64,000 bases of DNA, taken from NCBI RefSeq assembly GCF_014651995.1, contig NZ_BMXY01000005.1, forward strand, positions 103,783 to 167,782, written 5' to 3'. The notes below the pieces were generated by a model. It saw only the letters and a list, made by a program, of their open reading frames with translations. It was not told the DNA's origin and did no database searches. Positions within the stretch are counted from its first letter, which is position 1; every line of letters starts with the position of its first letter. Positions 17,970-25,474 of this stretch are shown one piece after another. The position numbers were made by a program, and so were the translations under genes. The stretch comes from Cognatilysobacter xinjiangensis (lineage in GTDB: Bacteria; Pseudomonadota; Gammaproteobacteria; Xanthomonadales; Xanthomonadaceae).

Positions 17970-18203
17970 TCAGCGCGGGCGACCTTCTGCATCGAGCCGA
18001 TCCGTGCTGACCAGCGTATAGCCTCGATGGAAGAGGGCCGATGCCATAGCTCCCCATCCGCCGCGTCGCATCTCGCGCGCCGCGAATTTCCAGTACCGGA
18101 CTCGCAGAGGAGCCCAATAGCCGCGCACGGCCTCCCGCGCACCCTGCCTGAAACCCTTCGCGAATCCGACCCAAACGGCACCAATCATCTGCTTGACCTC
18201 CAT
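17970..18203 (-). CDS. Small basic protein (77 aa), unknown
   Basis: The start is ATG 18203. It has an amphipathic, Arg/Trp/Gly-rich sequence (VWVGFAKGFRQGAREAVRGY, then RYWKFAAREMRRGGW) suggesting a membrane-associated or nucleic-acid-associated peptide. No homologue is recognised. The gap 17748-17969 shows nothing else. Confidence 0.45.
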   Translation of the reverse strand: MEVKQMIGAVWVGFAKGFRQGAREAVRGYWAPLRVRYWKFAAREMRRGGWGAMASALFHRGYTLVSTDRLDAEGRPR

Positions 18204-18308
18204 CTATTGAATTGACTTGCACGGCCGCCCGTGGGGTGATCTGGCTGCAGTAGCGTCACGTCCTCGCGATCCAAGGCATTCGCAGACTCCCCTGCGATGC
18301 CATCACGA

Positions 18309-18506
18309 TCAATGGAAGACCGCTTCGTCCGCCTCGTCGATGCACCCTGCACACAGCCAAATCCGGGACCTCGCCCCCGCCGGCAGCTCGATGTCCGCCA
18401 GCGCAACCGCCTCGTCAGCGCATGTGCCGCACTTCCATTTGGAATCGGCCCCGGGCTCCGACGCAAACCGGCCGCGTTTGGGGAAAGGAATGATGTTGGC
18501 GACCAT
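18309..18506 (-). CDS. Small zinc-ribbon protein (65 aa)
   Basis: MVANIIPFPKRGRF is followed by CGTC at about 26-29 and CAGC at about 52-55, a clear four-cysteine zinc ribbon. It is acidic between the two pairs. The size suggests a small regulator or adaptor carried on the element. It lies on the same strand as the recombinase operon but is not coupled to it. Confidence 0.6.
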   Translation of the reverse strand: MVANIIPFPKRGRFASEPGADSKWKCGTCADEAVALADIELPAGARSRIWLCAGCIDEADEAVFH

Positions 18507-18628
18507 GGATTCACCCTATCGCATCGACGAGGTCGATCAAAAAAGTGTTCGACCCGCAGCATGTGCGGCTGACGTCTCACCCTTCAAGACCAGCGCTGCG
18601 CGATCCAATAGAAGACGCGAGCAAGCGT

Positions 18629-18654
18629 TTACGATAATCGTCTTGTTATCGTAA
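18629..18654. repeat. AT-rich 26-bp palindrome, candidate recombination core
   Basis: TTACGATAA (18629-18637) and TTATCGTAA (18646-18654) are perfect inverted arms around the 8-base spacer TCGTCTTG. It is strikingly AT-rich in this GC-rich window. The right arm resembles the XerD half-site of dif (TTATGTTAA), and arm plus spacer lengths fit a tyrosine recombinase core site. An operator is the alternative. Confidence 0.5.
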
Positions 18655-18737
18655 TTAGGCCGCGGTGGCCGGCTCGAAGAACTGGCCACCTTCGCCTGCG
18701 CGGCTCGCGCTGGCGGCAGGTGGCCGGCTGGGTGCAG

Positions 18738-18989
18738 TTATCCAACAGCGCCGCTAGAGATGCTTTCCAGATAGGCGAGGACATCTGGAGCCCGATTCCG
18801 GACGACGAGCTCGGCTGCCGTGAGCCCGTCGAAGACGCGTAGGGGCTCGCTGCAGATGAGCTCGACTGCACGGTTGCGGTCCCGCGTCAGAGCTTCAACC
18901 GCCTGCAACACCTCAATCAGGGCGGACCGATGCGCAAGGTCTTGGGTCAGCGCATCGAGTGCCGGCGGGAGGTCGGTCTTCAAAGACAT
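18738..18989 (-). CDS. MbcA/ParS/Xre-type antitoxin-like C-terminal domain protein (83 aa)
   Basis: The start is ATG 18989. The C-terminal half (AVELICSEPLRVFDGLTAAE, then a stretch ending VLAYLESI) resembles the toxin-binding domain of the DUF2384 family, with the P...F.G.T..EL...V...L pattern. The N-terminal DNA-binding part of a full Xre antitoxin (about 120-150 residues) is absent. No RES-domain toxin is adjacent. It may be a truncated antitoxin or an ankyrin-like small protein. Confidence 0.5.
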   Translation of the reverse strand: MSLKTDLPPALDALTQDLAHRSALIEVLQAVEALTRDRNRAVELICSEPLRVFDGLTAAELVVRNRAPDVLAYLESISSGAVG

Positions 18990-19226
18990 TCTTTCGGCCC
19001 TTGGTAGCTAACATGGGTTAGCGAAGAGTGCGGCATCGGCGTCTCACCCGGCGGACGAAGGGAAGCGACGCGTCATACGTTTGCTAACTCAACCCGCAAT
19101 CGGCTTCCGAGCGACGCGGATAGTCTGGCCCCTACGGCTGTCGGATCCCAGGTCTTGCTGGCCGTCGGAAAGAGTTTCGACATACCTGTCAGGGGGGCCG
19201 ATGGTTGGACCACCAAGCCCTCGGAG

Positions 19227-19367
19227 TTAGTCGTCGGCGTCTTGAGCAGCCTCTGCCATGCACGCGGCCGCAATGCAGTTACTGCGGATCGATGCGAGCG
19301 CTTGGAGCTGCCCCGCTGCCGCTTCCTCTACGGGCGGCTGGCCTTCGGTTGGGATCGCCCGCGCCAT
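19227..19367 (-). CDS. Small ORF (46 aa), unknown
   Basis: ATG 19367 is preceded by GAAAGG. The short product (MARAIPTEGQPPVEEAAAGQ and following) is Ala-rich and helical with no family resemblance. It is offered because the start context is reasonable; it could be noncoding. Confidence 0.3.
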   Translation of the reverse strand: MARAIPTEGQPPVEEAAAGQLQALASIRSNCIAAACMAEAAQDADD

Positions 19368-19541
19368 GGTCGCGCCTTTCGGCCGGCTCGCCGGGTAGCA
19401 GCGGTCCGTAGAAAGACAGTCTCGGGACCGTAACGTAGAATGGTCGGGCCGAAGACGATTGGCCCGCCGGAGTGGCACGAAGGCGAGGCCCCAACGAAGC
19501 GGCACTTTGGGCCATCAGCGCATGCTGCCAGAGGGATCGGG

Positions 19542-19624
19542 GGTCTCTATAGAGACCGGTACGTCCAGATGTCTGGCTACCGCGGGCGCCGATCAAACCA
19601 GAGCCGCCTTTGGGCGGCTTTTTT
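19542..19624 (+). ncRNA. Candidate small RNA ending in an intrinsic terminator
   Basis: GGTCTCTA/TAGAGACC (19542-19557) is a perfect 16-base palindrome. CCAGA-TG-TCTGG (19565-19576) is a second hairpin. AGCCGCC-TTTG-GGCGGCT (19602-19619) followed by a run of six T is a textbook terminator on the plus strand. No convincing gene ends upstream, so the terminator may belong to a short structured RNA of about 80-110 bases. The rest of 19368-20027 shows only the palindrome ACGTCA-CATC-TGACGT at 19981-19996. Confidence 0.4.
19602..19624 (+). terminator. Intrinsic terminator
   Basis: This is a seven-base GC-rich stem (AGCCGCC/GGCGGCT) with a TTTG loop, followed directly by TTTTTT. It is the clearest rho-independent terminator I found in the window and acts on plus-strand transcripts. 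Confidence 0.7.
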
Positions 19625-20027
19625 ATTGGAATCGTCATGCAGCCGGCCGCGTGTTCCGCCCATACGGGTAGCCGGGGACAGAGTGACATGCCGATCCGCG
19701 CACCTGCGGAACCTGCTCCACGTCCTCTGTCTCGACAGCGTCACCCGCCCCCTACCCCGGTCGAGCTGAGTGCGCCGACGCCATTCCGGTGGGCCTTTCT
19801 CGCGTCGCCCGTCTGCAAGGCGTCGGCCGTTTTTCGATAGGCCGAACATGTGGACCCGACGCAGGCTTGTACTCAAAACCGTGTGCCACACACATAATGC
19901 GTTTGGTGGTTTGCTTTGGCGTTATTTAGCGTCGCCTCGACGGACGTGTTGATACGCAAAGCCTTTGATATCAACGCTTAACGTCACATCTGACGTACTG
20001 CCGTCGCATAGGACAGACGCAACGTAG

Positions 20028-20076
20028 TGGCTTCCGAAGCCATTGGTCGGGGGTTCGAATCCCTCCAGGCGCGCCA
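20028..20076 (+). other. tRNA-Arg(CCG) 3' fragment, attachment-site scar (attR-like)
   Basis: The sequence reads as the anticodon arm to the CCA end of a tRNA. TGGC-TTCCGAA-GCCA gives the anticodon CCG; GGGGG-TTCGAAT-CCCTC is the T arm; CAGGCGC is the 3' acceptor strand; G and CCA finish it. The 5' half is absent: no GCGCCTG acceptor strand or D arm lies upstream. A 3' tRNA fragment with intact anticodon and T arms is the usual product of island integration into a tRNA gene. Its orientation puts the island to the left and chromosome to the right. Confidence 0.75.
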
Positions 20077-20578
20077 ACCTCCTGTGACGGATCGGCGCGT
20101 GGCCTCCAGCCGGTCGTGAGAGCTTTCTCACGAACCCGGGCCTGGACGGGACCCGGCAGCTTTCGGGCATCGAATAACCGGATAGGGGTTTCGACGCCGT
20201 TACCGCAACCGAAGCGCGCGCCGCAGAACGGTGACTCAGCGCAGGGCGGCACGACCCCGACAGGCCTTGACGCCGATGTTTCCGGGCGCCCCACCTCGTG
20301 ACCGCGTTGGCACCAATCAGGTGCGGCACGAATCGCACGCGATTGGACGCGTCTTGCCCGTCGAAAGGTCGCTCGACAAGTGCTGCCTAAGCGTTCCGAC
20401 GGAAATGCACCTTCGTCAGCAGCATTGGACGGTAGGAACGACGGTATAGATCGTCGAGGACCCAATCGCGAACTCGGATTCCCTGAGGCGACGTCGTCCG
20501 GTTTCCGTCGTATGCGCGCTGGCCAGCCACTGGCGACACCGTCGCGAAGATGCCGTGTCCACTTGGTCGGACGCGGAG
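20077..20578. other. Geneless stretch next to the island end
   Basis: Apparent minus-strand frames here are by-products of reading the tRNA fragment and its flank backward and show no protein-like pattern. I see no repeat, RNA or promoter that I can support. Confidence 0.5.
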
Positions 20579-21382
20579 TCAGTCCGTCGTCGACCTGATC
20601 ACGCGATCGATCCACGCGGTCAAGTCCGAAACTCGGACGAACACTTCTTCGACGCCATAGACGCCCTCGGCCCCGTCGCCGTTGCGCTGAGCCGAACTCA
20701 TGCCGACGATCTCCCATCCGCTTACCGTCTGCATCAGTGCAGGGCCACCACTGTCGCCGGGGCCGCTGATGCCTTCGAGCGTCAGCGCTCGGCCCGTCGC
20801 CGGATCGTCGAACACCCAATACAGGCGACCGTTTTCAGCCCGATCGACACGGTTTTCCGCCACGCGGAAGAAGCCATCCGATGTGCCGGCTCCGGTCTTC
20901 CCCGTGCCCGTACCGCCCCATCCGGGCATCAGCACGATGCGGCCCACTTCGTCGCTCATCGCGTGCGGCGCGATCGGCTCAATGCCGTCGACGGGCGAAC
21001 CCAGTTGCAGGATCGCGACATCCGGGCTCGAACCATCCGCGCGAAGCGGTGGCACGAACACCGCGACGATGCTGTCCGCACGGCCGGCGATGTCGACGCG
21101 AAACCCGGTGCCGGCGTCGATCGCGGCACGAAGCTTCTCGACGTCCGTGCAATGCGCCGCGGTCAATGCGTGGCGCGGCGCGATCAGCGTCGCCAAGCAG
21201 TCCGGGTGGCCAGCGCGAGTCCTGTACAGACTGAAGACGGCCGGAAATTCACTTTCGCGGGCCAGGTACGCAGCGTCGGCCACGTCATGTCGGACGACGA
21301 GTGCGTCGGCAACACCCGAAGCCGCGAGGGATGCAAGCAAAACGGCGAAAAGGCGCGACGTGCGGATCGAAACAGGATTCAT
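20579..21382 (-). CDS. Secreted trypsin-like serine protease (S1 family, 267 aa)
   Basis: A signal peptide covers about residues 1-27 (basic start, then LFAVLLASLAASGVADA). The chymotrypsin-fold catalytic triad is visible: LTAAHC at about 75, DVAIL at about 121 and GPGDSGGPAL at about 212. The length is typical of a single-domain bacterial trypsin. It cleaves proteins outside the cytoplasm; secreted proteases of this kind are common in Lysobacter-type predatory or saprophytic xanthomonads. No propeptide or C-terminal sorting domain is seen. It appears monocistronic and reads toward the island end. Confidence 0.88.
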   Translation of the reverse strand: MNPVSIRTSRLFAVLLASLAASGVADALVVRHDVADAAYLARESEFPAVFSLYRTRAGHPDCLATLIAPRHALTAAHCTDVEKLRAAIDAGTGFRVDIAGRADSIVAVFVPPLRADGSSPDVAILQLGSPVDGIEPIAPHAMSDEVGRIVLMPGWGGTGTGKTGAGTSDGFFRVAENRVDRAENGRLYWVFDDPATGRALTLEGISGPGDSGGPALMQTVSGWEIVGMSSAQRNGDGAEGVYGVEEVFVRVSDLTAWIDRVIRSTTD

Positions 21383-21637
21383 CAGGGCAGCCCCAACAGC
21401 CCGGCCTTACGCGACTTTTCACCGTGGCACTTGGTGTCCGCGTGGCGGGACGAGTTGGGCAAGGTGCCTCTCGCCGAACGAATTCGAGGAACTCTACGAA
21501 CTCACGGGCCGTCGTGCCACCGACGAACGCCACGAGGGCCGTTCGCCAGTGGCGCGGAAGCCAACTACGACCGCTTGGGACGGCGGTTTCATACGATCGA
21601 TGCAACACATGGCTAGCGGCCTATCCAGCAAAAAGCG

Positions 21638-21922
21638 TTGCGGTTGAAGCGAAGAACCCGGATCCAGTACACCGATGCCCGGAAGGGCCCGATGCGGGAC
21701 CGCTGGCAGAAAGGCGACGCTCCACCCGATTGCCAAGATGTTCGACAGGCCCACACGTCGGTGCGTGGGATCCTGGCTGCAACGGGCGGCAACCGCCCGC
21801 CGGTTAGACGCCGGTCGCTTCGGGCATCGAGCTTGGCTGAGCGCGAGCACGTTTCAAAGACGCTGGTCGCCGGCCATTCCATCCGTTCGATTGCGGCAGC
21901 GCTGGGTCGGGCGTCGTCAACA
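21638..21922 (+). pseudogene. IS30-family transposase remnant (N-terminal part, frameshifted)
   Basis: YTDARKGPMRDRWQKG matches the start of IS30-type transposases. The next segment (LHPIAKMFDRP) continues in the +1 frame, the HTSVRGILAATGG part returns to the first frame, and AEREHVSKTLVAGHSIRSIA then gives the second helix-turn-helix. After about 21915 the transposase match stops and unrelated sequence begins. So the remnant is truncated and frameshifted and cannot encode an active enzyme. Confidence 0.65.
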
Positions 21923-22128
21923 CCGGCCTGCGCGGCTGGGACGATCCCGCCTATGGCGCGTTCATGCAGGCGACCATCGCCCGCATGACGGAGTCGGTCG
22001 GACCCGGCACGCGCGCCGAAGACGTGGCGGAAGCGGTCTGGTCCGCCGCGACCCGGCCCGATGCACCCTTCAGGATTCCGGCCGGCGCGGATGCGGTGCA
22101 GTGGGCCCAGGAGTTCCAGGCGGGCTGA
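21913..22128 (+). pseudogene. Short-chain dehydrogenase C-terminal remnant
   Basis: From 21913 the frame reads VVNTGLRGWDDPAYGAFMQ and ends with RIPAGADAVQWAQEFQ before a TGA at 22126. This is the typical C-terminal tail of SDR oxidoreductases (short helix, AEAVWSAAT-like segment, then FRIPAG). No Rossmann N terminus, YxxxK motif or start codon is present. It directly abuts the IS30 remnant, so the insertion element probably removed the 5' part. Confidence 0.55.
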
Positions 22129-22318
22129 TCGACGCATCCGACCAACAACCTCTCCGGCGGCGATGCATGCGCCGCCGCGACGGTGGCGCCGAACGCAGGC
22201 GCGAGCAGCCTCGGCGCGCGGGCTGCACGCGTCGAGCTAAGGCGCGCCCGGGGCGAACAACGTGTTTCGCACCGCATGTGACCCAACCGTCTTCCCTTCG
22301 CATGCATCGCTCTGCAGG

Positions 22319-23080
22319 ATGACGGCCAGGCTCATGGACTCATCCGACATGCCGATGTCCGTTTCCGTATCCGTATCCGACACCGGGCGAGTACTTCGCC
22401 GGTGCACGGCGATGCTGGTGCTCGCGGCAGCCGCCGCACTGCCCGCCTGCTCGACCACGCGCGCGAGCGACGCGTCCGACCTCGTCGATGCGGGCGCCGC
22501 CGTACCCGGCCTGCGCCTCGACATGCGCTACGCCGGCTCCGACAACTTCGTCGGCATGCCGGTACGCGGCTACGAGGCACCGCGCTGCCTGCTGCTGCGC
22601 CCCGCGGCCGAGGCGCTGGCCGCCGTCGCGCGCGACCTGCAGAGCGACGGCTACGCGCTGCAGGTGTTCGACTGCTACCGGCCGCAGCGCGCGGTCGGCC
22701 ATTTCGTCGAATGGGCACGCGGGCCGGACGATCCAACCAGCAAGCAGCGCCCCTATCCGGACGTCGACAAGTCGGCCCTGCTGGGCGACTACATCGCCGA
22801 GACCTCCGGCCACAGCCGCGGGCTGACACTCGACCTCACGCTCGCGCGCTGCGAGGCCGGCGCCTGCGCGCCGATCGACATGGGTACGCCGTTCGACTTC
22901 TTCGACGAGCGCGCGCATACCGACTCGCCCCGCATCACCGCGCAGCAGCGCGCCAACCGCGAGCGGCTTCGCGACGCGATGGTTCGGCACGGCTTCCGCA
23001 ACTATCCGCTGGAGTGGTGGCATTACACGCTGGACCGCGGCGAGCCGCAGCCGCCGCTGCTGGACGTGCCGGTCCGATGA
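22319..23080 (+). CDS. VanX-like D-Ala-D-Ala dipeptidase, lipoprotein (M15D)
   Basis: The start is taken at ATG 22319; ATG 22349 and GTG 22262 are alternatives. A signal peptide ending LAAAAALPAC gives a lipobox, so the enzyme is anchored in the periplasm. The M15 zinc site is complete: SGHSRGLTLDLTL supplies H and D, and PLEWWHYTL supplies the Glu base and His. FDCYRPQRAVGHFVEW is the conserved VanX substrate region. It hydrolyses D-Ala-D-Ala or related D-dipeptides released from cell wall. It overlaps the next gene by four bases (ATGA), so its product probably feeds the D-amino acid dehydrogenase. Confidence 0.88.
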   Translation: MTARLMDSSDMPMSVSVSVSDTGRVLRRCTAMLVLAAAAALPACSTTRASDASDLVDAGAAVPGLRLDMRYAGSDNFVGMPVRGYEAPRCLLLRPAAEALAAVARDLQSDGYALQVFDCYRPQRAVGHFVEWARGPDDPTSKQRPYPDVDKSALLGDYIAETSGHSRGLTLDLTLARCEAGACAPIDMGTPFDFFDERAHTDSPRITAQQRANRERLRDAMVRHGFRNYPLEWWHYTLDRGEPQPPLLDVPVR

Positions 23081-24327
23081 GTAGCGTCGTGAACGCCGAG
23101 GTGGCGGTGATCGGCGCCGGCATCGTCGGCCTGTCCTGCGCGCATGCGCTGATGCAGCGCGGCCACGACTGCGTGCTGGTCGACGCGCGCGGCCCGGGCG
23201 CGGAAACCTCGTTCGGCAATGCGGGCTCGATCTCGGTGGGCAATGTGCTGCCGCAGTCCACGCCCGGCATCCTGCGCAAGGGCCTGCGCATGCTGGTCGA
23301 TCCGCTGTCGCCGCTAAAGCTCGACTGGTCGCGCTGGCCGCATTACGCGGGCTGGCTGTACGACTTCGTGCGCAGCGGGCGGCCCGAGGCGGTCATGCCG
23401 ATCATCGACGCGTTGCACGCACTCAATGCGGCCACGCGCGAGTGCTGGCTCGACCTCGCCGCCGACATCGGTGCCGACGACCTGCTCGCCCATACCGGCT
23501 ACCTGCACGTCTACAGCGAGGACGCGAGCTTCGCCAAGGGCGCCTGGGAGCGCGGGCTGATGCAGGAGCGCCACGTGCGCTTCGACGTGCTCGACGCCAC
23601 CGAGCTGCGCGCGCTCGAGCCCGGCATCGGCGCGGGCTTCCTCCATGCGGTGTTCCAGCGCGATGCGCTGGCCATGCGCGATCCCGGCGGTTTCTGCGTG
23701 GCGCTGGCTGGCGCACTGCAGTCGCGCGGGCTGCGCAGCCTGCAGGGACGCGTGTCGGCGATCGCTCCAGCCGACGACGGCTATGTACTGGAGACCGACG
23801 CCGGCGACGTGCATGCCGGCAAGGTCGTGATCGCCGGCGGCGTGTGGAGCAATGCGCTGCTCGCACCGTTCGGCCTGCGCATTCCGGTGATCCCGGCGCG
23901 CGGCTACCACCTGATGTATCCATCGCCTGAAACGCCGATGGTCGGGCGGCCGACGCTGTGGGCCGAGCGTTACATGGTGGTGTCGCCCATGCGCAGCGGC
24001 ATCCGCATGACCAGCATCAAGGAGCTCACCGCGCTCGACACGCTACCGCGCTACGGCCTGATCCACCGGCTCGATGGCGAGGCGCGCAAGCTGTTTCCGG
24101 CGCTCGCCTCGCCGCCGGCGTCGGAATGGGCAGGCCTGCGCCCGTGCACGCCGGATTCCCTGCCGGTGATCGATCGCGTCGGCGACGAGGACGTGTGGAT
24201 CGCCGCCGGCCACGGCCATCTCGGGCTGACGCAGGCGCCGATCACGGCGCGGCTCATTGCCGAGAGCATCGACGGCGCGCCGACCACGCTGCCGCTGGCG
24301 CCCTACTCGATCGCACGCTTTCGCTGA
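23077..24327 (+). CDS. dadA: D-amino acid dehydrogenase, DadA-like FAD enzyme (416 aa)
   Basis: VAVIGAGIVGLSCAHALMQR at about residue 8 is the dinucleotide-binding motif, followed by a GAETSFGNAGSIS segment typical of DadA. The substrate domain ends with the FAD-contact motif GHGHLGLTQAP at about 387. The enzyme oxidises D-amino acids, mainly D-alanine, to keto acids and passes electrons to the respiratory chain. It starts inside the VanX-like gene's stop, so D-Ala made by the dipeptidase would be its substrate. The DadA subfamily is likely; other D-amino acid oxidases of the DAO fold are possible. Confidence 0.85.
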   Translation: MSSVVNAEVAVIGAGIVGLSCAHALMQRGHDCVLVDARGPGAETSFGNAGSISVGNVLPQSTPGILRKGLRMLVDPLSPLKLDWSRWPHYAGWLYDFVRSGRPEAVMPIIDALHALNAATRECWLDLAADIGADDLLAHTGYLHVYSEDASFAKGAWERGLMQERHVRFDVLDATELRALEPGIGAGFLHAVFQRDALAMRDPGGFCVALAGALQSRGLRSLQGRVSAIAPADDGYVLETDAGDVHAGKVVIAGGVWSNALLAPFGLRIPVIPARGYHLMYPSPETPMVGRPTLWAERYMVVSPMRSGIRMTSIKELTALDTLPRYGLIHRLDGEARKLFPALASPPASEWAGLRPCTPDSLPVIDRVGDEDVWIAAGHGHLGLTQAPITARLIAESIDGAPTTLPLAPYSIARFR

Positions 24328-24408
24328 TCACCGGCGACGAGGTCGGCGCAGCCATCGCCACGGTGCTGCACGGGTCCACGCGACGCGGCCTACGTCATGG
24401 GATGCGCG

Positions 24409-25464
24409 TTATCGATCCGACTCGTCCATCGCCAACGCGGCGATACGCGTCGCGAGTTCGTATGGCTCGGGATCGTTGCGATTGGTCAGCAGCACCACGG
24501 TCAGGCGGCGCTGCGGCCAGCGCAAGATCACGTTGCGGAAGCCGATGCTCTCGCCCGAATGCCAGAGCATGCCTGCAGTGACACGCCAGCCGTAGCCGTA
24601 GCGCACCTGCGGGTCGTCGGTGGCGGTCATGGGCGTGAACGCGAGCTCGCGCGATGCATCGGTGAGAAGGCGGTCGTCGTAGAGCGCCGCGTCCCAGCGC
24701 GCGAGATCGTCGATGGAGGCATAGATGCCGCCGTCACCGAGCACCGCGCTGGTCGTGCTCTGGTCGGTGCGCCGCCACGCGCCGTTCTCGAAGCTGTAGC
24801 CGAACGCACGGTCCACGACTTGCGTGCGGCCGTCCTCATGCGCCACGGCATGCATCATGCCGAGCGGGCGGAAGATGCGCGCGGCGAGGAAGTCCGCATA
24901 GCGCTGCCCGGACGCGCGCTCGACCACCAGCGCGAGCAGCGCGTAGCCGCTGTTGCTGTAGAGGTAATCGCTGCCGGGCGCGAAGTAGGTGCGGTCCTGC
25001 GGTTCCAGCAGGTGCAGTACGTCGACGTCGTGGACCTGGCGCGTGTCGGCCGGATCCATCAGGTCCTCGTAGTCGAGCAGGCCCGAGGTATGCGTGAGCA
25101 GGTGATGCAGCGTCACCGTGTCGACGGCGGCCGGCAACGTGGGTAGCCAGCGGCGGACAGGATCGTCCAGGCGCAGGCGCCCATCCTGCGCCAGCAGCAG
25201 GATGGCGGCGGCGGTGAACTGTTTGCTTACCGACGCGAGCCGGTAGTGGGTGCCAGGCGTGGCGGACGTGCCGGCTTCGAGATCGGCCAGGCCGTAACCG
25301 CGCCGCACCAGCGGCACGCCGTCGCGCAGCACCAGTAGCGAGGCGCCCGGCACGTCGCCGTCGTAATCGCGCATGAGCGCGTCGATGCGCTGTTCCAATG
25401 TCGGCCTCCCGGTGGCGCAGCCGGCGAGCATCGCGACGGCGAGCGCGGCGACGAATGCCCTCAT
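24409..25464 (-). CDS. Serine hydrolase of the class C beta-lactamase fold (351 aa)
   Basis: A signal peptide with a lipobox-like end (VAMLAGCATG) suggests a lipoprotein. The active-site SxxK is SVSK in LASVSKQFTAAAIL (about 87), and YSN occurs in YLYSNSGYALLALV (about 170). HSGE near the C terminus fills the KTG position. The group includes D-aminopeptidases, esterases and DD-peptidases. It follows the 509-aa hydrolase gene by 10 bases and is last in the minus-strand group with lysA, so a role in trimming cell-wall or D-peptides is plausible. Confidence 0.82.
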   Translation of the reverse strand: MRAFVAALAVAMLAGCATGRPTLEQRIDALMRDYDGDVPGASLLVLRDGVPLVRRGYGLADLEAGTSATPGTHYRLASVSKQFTAAAILLLAQDGRLRLDDPVRRWLPTLPAAVDTVTLHHLLTHTSGLLDYEDLMDPADTRQVHDVDVLHLLEPQDRTYFAPGSDYLYSNSGYALLALVVERASGQRYADFLAARIFRPLGMMHAVAHEDGRTQVVDRAFGYSFENGAWRRTDQSTTSAVLGDGGIYASIDDLARWDAALYDDRLLTDASRELAFTPMTATDDPQVRYGYGWRVTAGMLWHSGESIGFRNVILRWPQRRLTVVLLTNRNDPEPYELATRIAALAMDESDR

Positions 25465-25474
25465 CCGTCGCGTC

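Noticed and set aside
19971..20819. Minus-strand proteins with GGIRTPD/GFEPPTN-like sequences
   Set aside because: These strings are the well-known false translation of tRNA sequence read backward; the region is the tRNA-Arg fragment.
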